Source: Candidatus Wallbacteria bacterium
Lineage (GTDB): Bacteria > Muiribacteriota > UBA6191 > JACPRK01
Direction of reading: 5' to 3'
Assembly: GCA_016213845.1 (NCBI GenBank)
Contig: JACQZN010000045.1
Coordinates: 1-51,234, forward strand
Length of the DNA stretch: 51,234 nt
Shown here: piece by piece, positions 49,363-51,234 of the stretch
Numbering within the stretch: position 1 is the first letter of the stretch
How the letters are laid out: each line of letters starts with the position of its first letter
Made by a program: the position numbers and the translations under genes
Notes under the pieces: generated by a model
Databases searched by the model: none
What the model was told of the DNA's origin: nothing
Seen by the model: the letters and a program-made list of their open reading frames with translations, nothing else

Positions 49363-50820
49363 ATGAACCTGAGCGAAATGGTCTTCCACTCCTGCGAACG
49401 CTTCTCCGACCGAGCCGCTCTGATCGAGGGCGATCGGACCCTCACGTACGCGGAGCTCGCCACCACGGTCCGGCGCTGGTCGGGCCACCTGATCGAGCAA
49501 GGCGGATTCCGAGGCGAGACAATCGGCATCCTCATGCCGAACGGGATCGACTTCGTCGGCGCCTACTTCGGAGCGCTGGCCGCGGGCAAGTCGGCACTTC
49601 CACTCAACCCGCTGCTGGCGTTGGAGGAACTGGAGTTCATCCTCACCGACGCCGGTGTGGCCACGCTGGTCGTCTCGCAGGCGCTGATGCCGAAGGCACA
49701 AGAGCTCTCCGTTCGTCTGCCCAGGCTGCACCGCATCCTGTTGGGCAGCCTCCCCGATGAGGGCCCCGAGGGGGCCGGCTTCCCCAGAGAGACCGACCTC
49801 GCGACGCTGCTCTACACGTCTGGGACCACAGGCCGGCCCAAGGGCGTCATGCTGACCCACGCCAACCTGGTGTCCAACGTCCTCGCCTGCTTGCAGATTC
49901 TCGACATCGAGCCCGACGATCGGTTCCTGGCGATCCTCCCCTTCTTCCACGCGTTCGGCCTGACCGGCTCGTTGGCCATCCCGCTGGCCGCGGGCGCTTC
50001 GGTCGAGCTAATGCCGGCCTTGCAGCCCGCGCGGATCCTCGCGGCCATCGCGACCGGCAACATCAACTGCCTGCTGGCCGTCCCGTCGGTATTCGGAGTG
50101 CTGGCAAGGCTGGCTCCCGAGGGTTTCCGCCACTCGCTGAAGCTGGCCGTGGCCGGAGGCGAACCGCTGCCCGAGCGCCTCTTCCACGCCTGGGAGGCCC
50201 GGTTCGGCCTCCCGCTCAGGGAAGGCTACGGCTCCACGGAGACCGCGCCGGTCATCAGCATGACGCCCGACTGCCGGGAGAGTCGCCCCGGACGGGCGGG
50301 CGTGCCGCTGCCGAACCTGGAAGTCCGGATCGTGGGGCTCGACGGCCCCCTCCCTCAGGGCGAGATCGGCGAGATCCAGGTGCGCGGCCCGTCGGTGATG
50401 CGCGGCTACCTGAACCGGCCCAAGGAGACAGCCGAGGTTCTGGATCGGGATGGCTGGTACCGGACCGGCGACCTGGGCAAGCTGGACGCCGAGGGCTACC
50501 TCGCCATCACGGGCCGCAAGCGGGAGCTGATCATCAGCGCCGGCGAGAACATCTACCCAGCCGAGATCGAAGAGCTGCTGCGCCAGATCCCGGGCGTGGC
50601 CGAAGCCGCCGTCGTCGGCGTTCCGGACGAGCTCAGGGGCGAGGTTCCGAAGGCCGTCATCTGCCCGGAGCAAGGCCGGGAGCTGACTCCCACTCAGATT
50701 CGCGATTCACTCCGAGGCCGTCTGGCCGACTACAAGATGCCGCGGGTTTTCGAGTTCCGCGCCGAGATGCCTCGGACCGCCACGGGAAAGATCCTGAAGC
50801 ACGCGCTGGCGAACAGGTAG
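49363..50820 (+). CDS. Long-chain acyl-CoA synthetase / AMP-dependent ligase
   Basis: ATG 49363 with GAGGA upstream gives 485 residues. The P-loop YTSGTTGRPKG starts at residue 151. REGYGSTETAPVISMTP, GWYRTGDLGKLDAEGYLAIT, GRKRELIISAGENIYPAEIE and the C-terminal catalytic Lys in TATGKILKHAL are all present. It activates a carboxylic acid as acyl-AMP and transfers it to CoA (or to another thiol). The size and motif set fit a medium/long-chain fatty acid ligase, but the chain specificity cannot be read. No acyl carrier or beta-oxidation gene is adjacent. Confidence 0.92.
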   Translation: MNLSEMVFHSCERFSDRAALIEGDRTLTYAELATTVRRWSGHLIEQGGFRGETIGILMPNGIDFVGAYFGALAAGKSALPLNPLLALEELEFILTDAGVATLVVSQALMPKAQELSVRLPRLHRILLGSLPDEGPEGAGFPRETDLATLLYTSGTTGRPKGVMLTHANLVSNVLACLQILDIEPDDRFLAILPFFHAFGLTGSLAIPLAAGASVELMPALQPARILAAIATGNINCLLAVPSVFGVLARLAPEGFRHSLKLAVAGGEPLPERLFHAWEARFGLPLREGYGSTETAPVISMTPDCRESRPGRAGVPLPNLEVRIVGLDGPLPQGEIGEIQVRGPSVMRGYLNRPKETAEVLDRDGWYRTGDLGKLDAEGYLAITGRKRELIISAGENIYPAEIEELLRQIPGVAEAAVVGVPDELRGEVPKAVICPEQGRELTPTQIRDSLRGRLADYKMPRVFEFRAEMPRTATGKILKHALANR

Positions 50821-50900
50821 GCTTGGGGCTTGAGACTTGAGGCTTGAGGAGTGAGGCTTGAGGAGTCAGGCTTCAGGGATCAGGGATCAGGAGTCAGGCG
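50821..50900 (-). repeat. GGCTTGAG stuttering repeat
   Basis: Units of GGCTTGAG, GAGTGAG and GGGATCAG follow directly after the acyl-CoA synthetase stop. They are the reverse complement of the CTCAAGCC repeats and share the change to GGGATCA seen at 21215-21299. Confidence 0.85.
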
Positions 50901-51234
50901 TGGGGCCGTGGCGTGGCGAGTCAAGCAGGCGCGGCGCCTACTGAAGGGCGACGGACAAGGTCGGCGGAAAGCGGGTACAGGCACTGGAAGCCGGGCCAAC
51001 CGACCGGACGACTGCCAGATTTCAGGCGGGCTTCCGGAGCCAGTCCCTCACGCATGGACAGATCTCTTGAACTATCCGTCGGATTCGAATGGGCTGAGCG
51101 CATCCGAAACACCCAAAAGCCGCATAAAATGGGGGTCCAGGGGGCCTTCGGCCCCTTGGCGGAGGTTCGGAGGCGGAGCCTCTGAGTGGAATGCCTTGAG
51201 TGAGCATTGATGCTGGCTCTCAACGATCTGTCAA
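50901..51234. other. Window-end region without a recognised gene
   Basis: The last 334 bp have only short, non-coding-like frames. A GC-rich hairpin at 51137-51159 (CCAGGGGGCC/GGCCCCTTGG, loop TTC, one mismatch) sits 78 bp from the window end and could be a terminator-like structure or part of a dispersed CCAGGGGGC-type repeat. A small GAGGC/GCCTC stem follows. Confidence 0.5.

Noticed and set aside
50851..51210. Possible small genes in the last 400 bp
   Set aside because: The frames start within the GGCTTGAG repeat and have no domain, ribosome site or codon bias.
1..51234. tRNA, rRNA, riboswitch or insertion sequence
   Set aside because: No cloverleaf ending in CCA, no conserved rRNA segment, no riboswitch core and no transposase were seen in gaps; most gaps are short or repeat-filled.

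Overview
The window is high-GC DNA of a Gram-negative bacterium. It encodes a TonB-dependent receptor, several outer-membrane beta-barrels with signal peptides, lipoproteins and periplasmic redox proteins. No rRNA or taxon-diagnostic marker is present. The mix of a decaheme cytochrome/porin pair, many two-component proteins, a Ser/Thr kinase with TPR-like repeats and stuttering intergenic CTCAAGCC repeats would fit Acidobacteriota, Myxococcota or a related candidate phylum. This placement is a guess. I see no tRNA, rRNA, CRISPR array, integrase or complete insertion sequence.

Layout. 1-7070: a stand-alone receiver protein on the minus strand, then a tight plus-strand operon of TonB receptor, periplasmic substrate-binding protein, membrane histidine kinase and receiver-kinase hybrid. 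7178-10554: IPT/TIG lipoprotein, MtrA/DmsE-type decaheme cytochrome c and MtrB-like barrel, a probable trans-outer-membrane electron conduit. 10569-13083 (minus): a three-gene sensory operon. 13357-14902: ECF sigma factor and anti-sigma/FecR protein. 15116-21214 (minus): housekeeping genes rlmB, cysS, ftsK and a YbxB-type methyltransferase. 21442-28426 (minus): EcsC/TerB-like protein, a 1537-residue GlmS-like giant protein and dinB. 28487-31896 (minus): a translationally coupled operon of outer-membrane barrel, FMN_bind protein, four-helix membrane protein and ApbE flavin transferase behind a strong Fur-box match. 32126-37607 (minus): YVTN propeller, a nine-repeat secreted protein, a small secreted protein and a Ser/Thr kinase. 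37760-40720 (plus): a YvcK/CofD-like protein and two secreted proteins. 40717-48597: four more signalling proteins, including a seven-helix kinase followed by an NtrC-type regulator. 48969-50820: a small beta-sandwich protein and an acyl-CoA synthetase.

Themes. At least nine two-component proteins and three extracytoplasmic redox or outer-membrane modules suggest an organism that senses and respires or acquires external substrates such as metals. A palindromic element with 27-bp arms occurs at four places. One copy lies in frame inside apbE, and another sits between two copies of a ~106-bp duplication of a gene-end junction. This element, the Fur-linked flavinylation operon and the giant GATase-SIS fusion are the observations most worth following.
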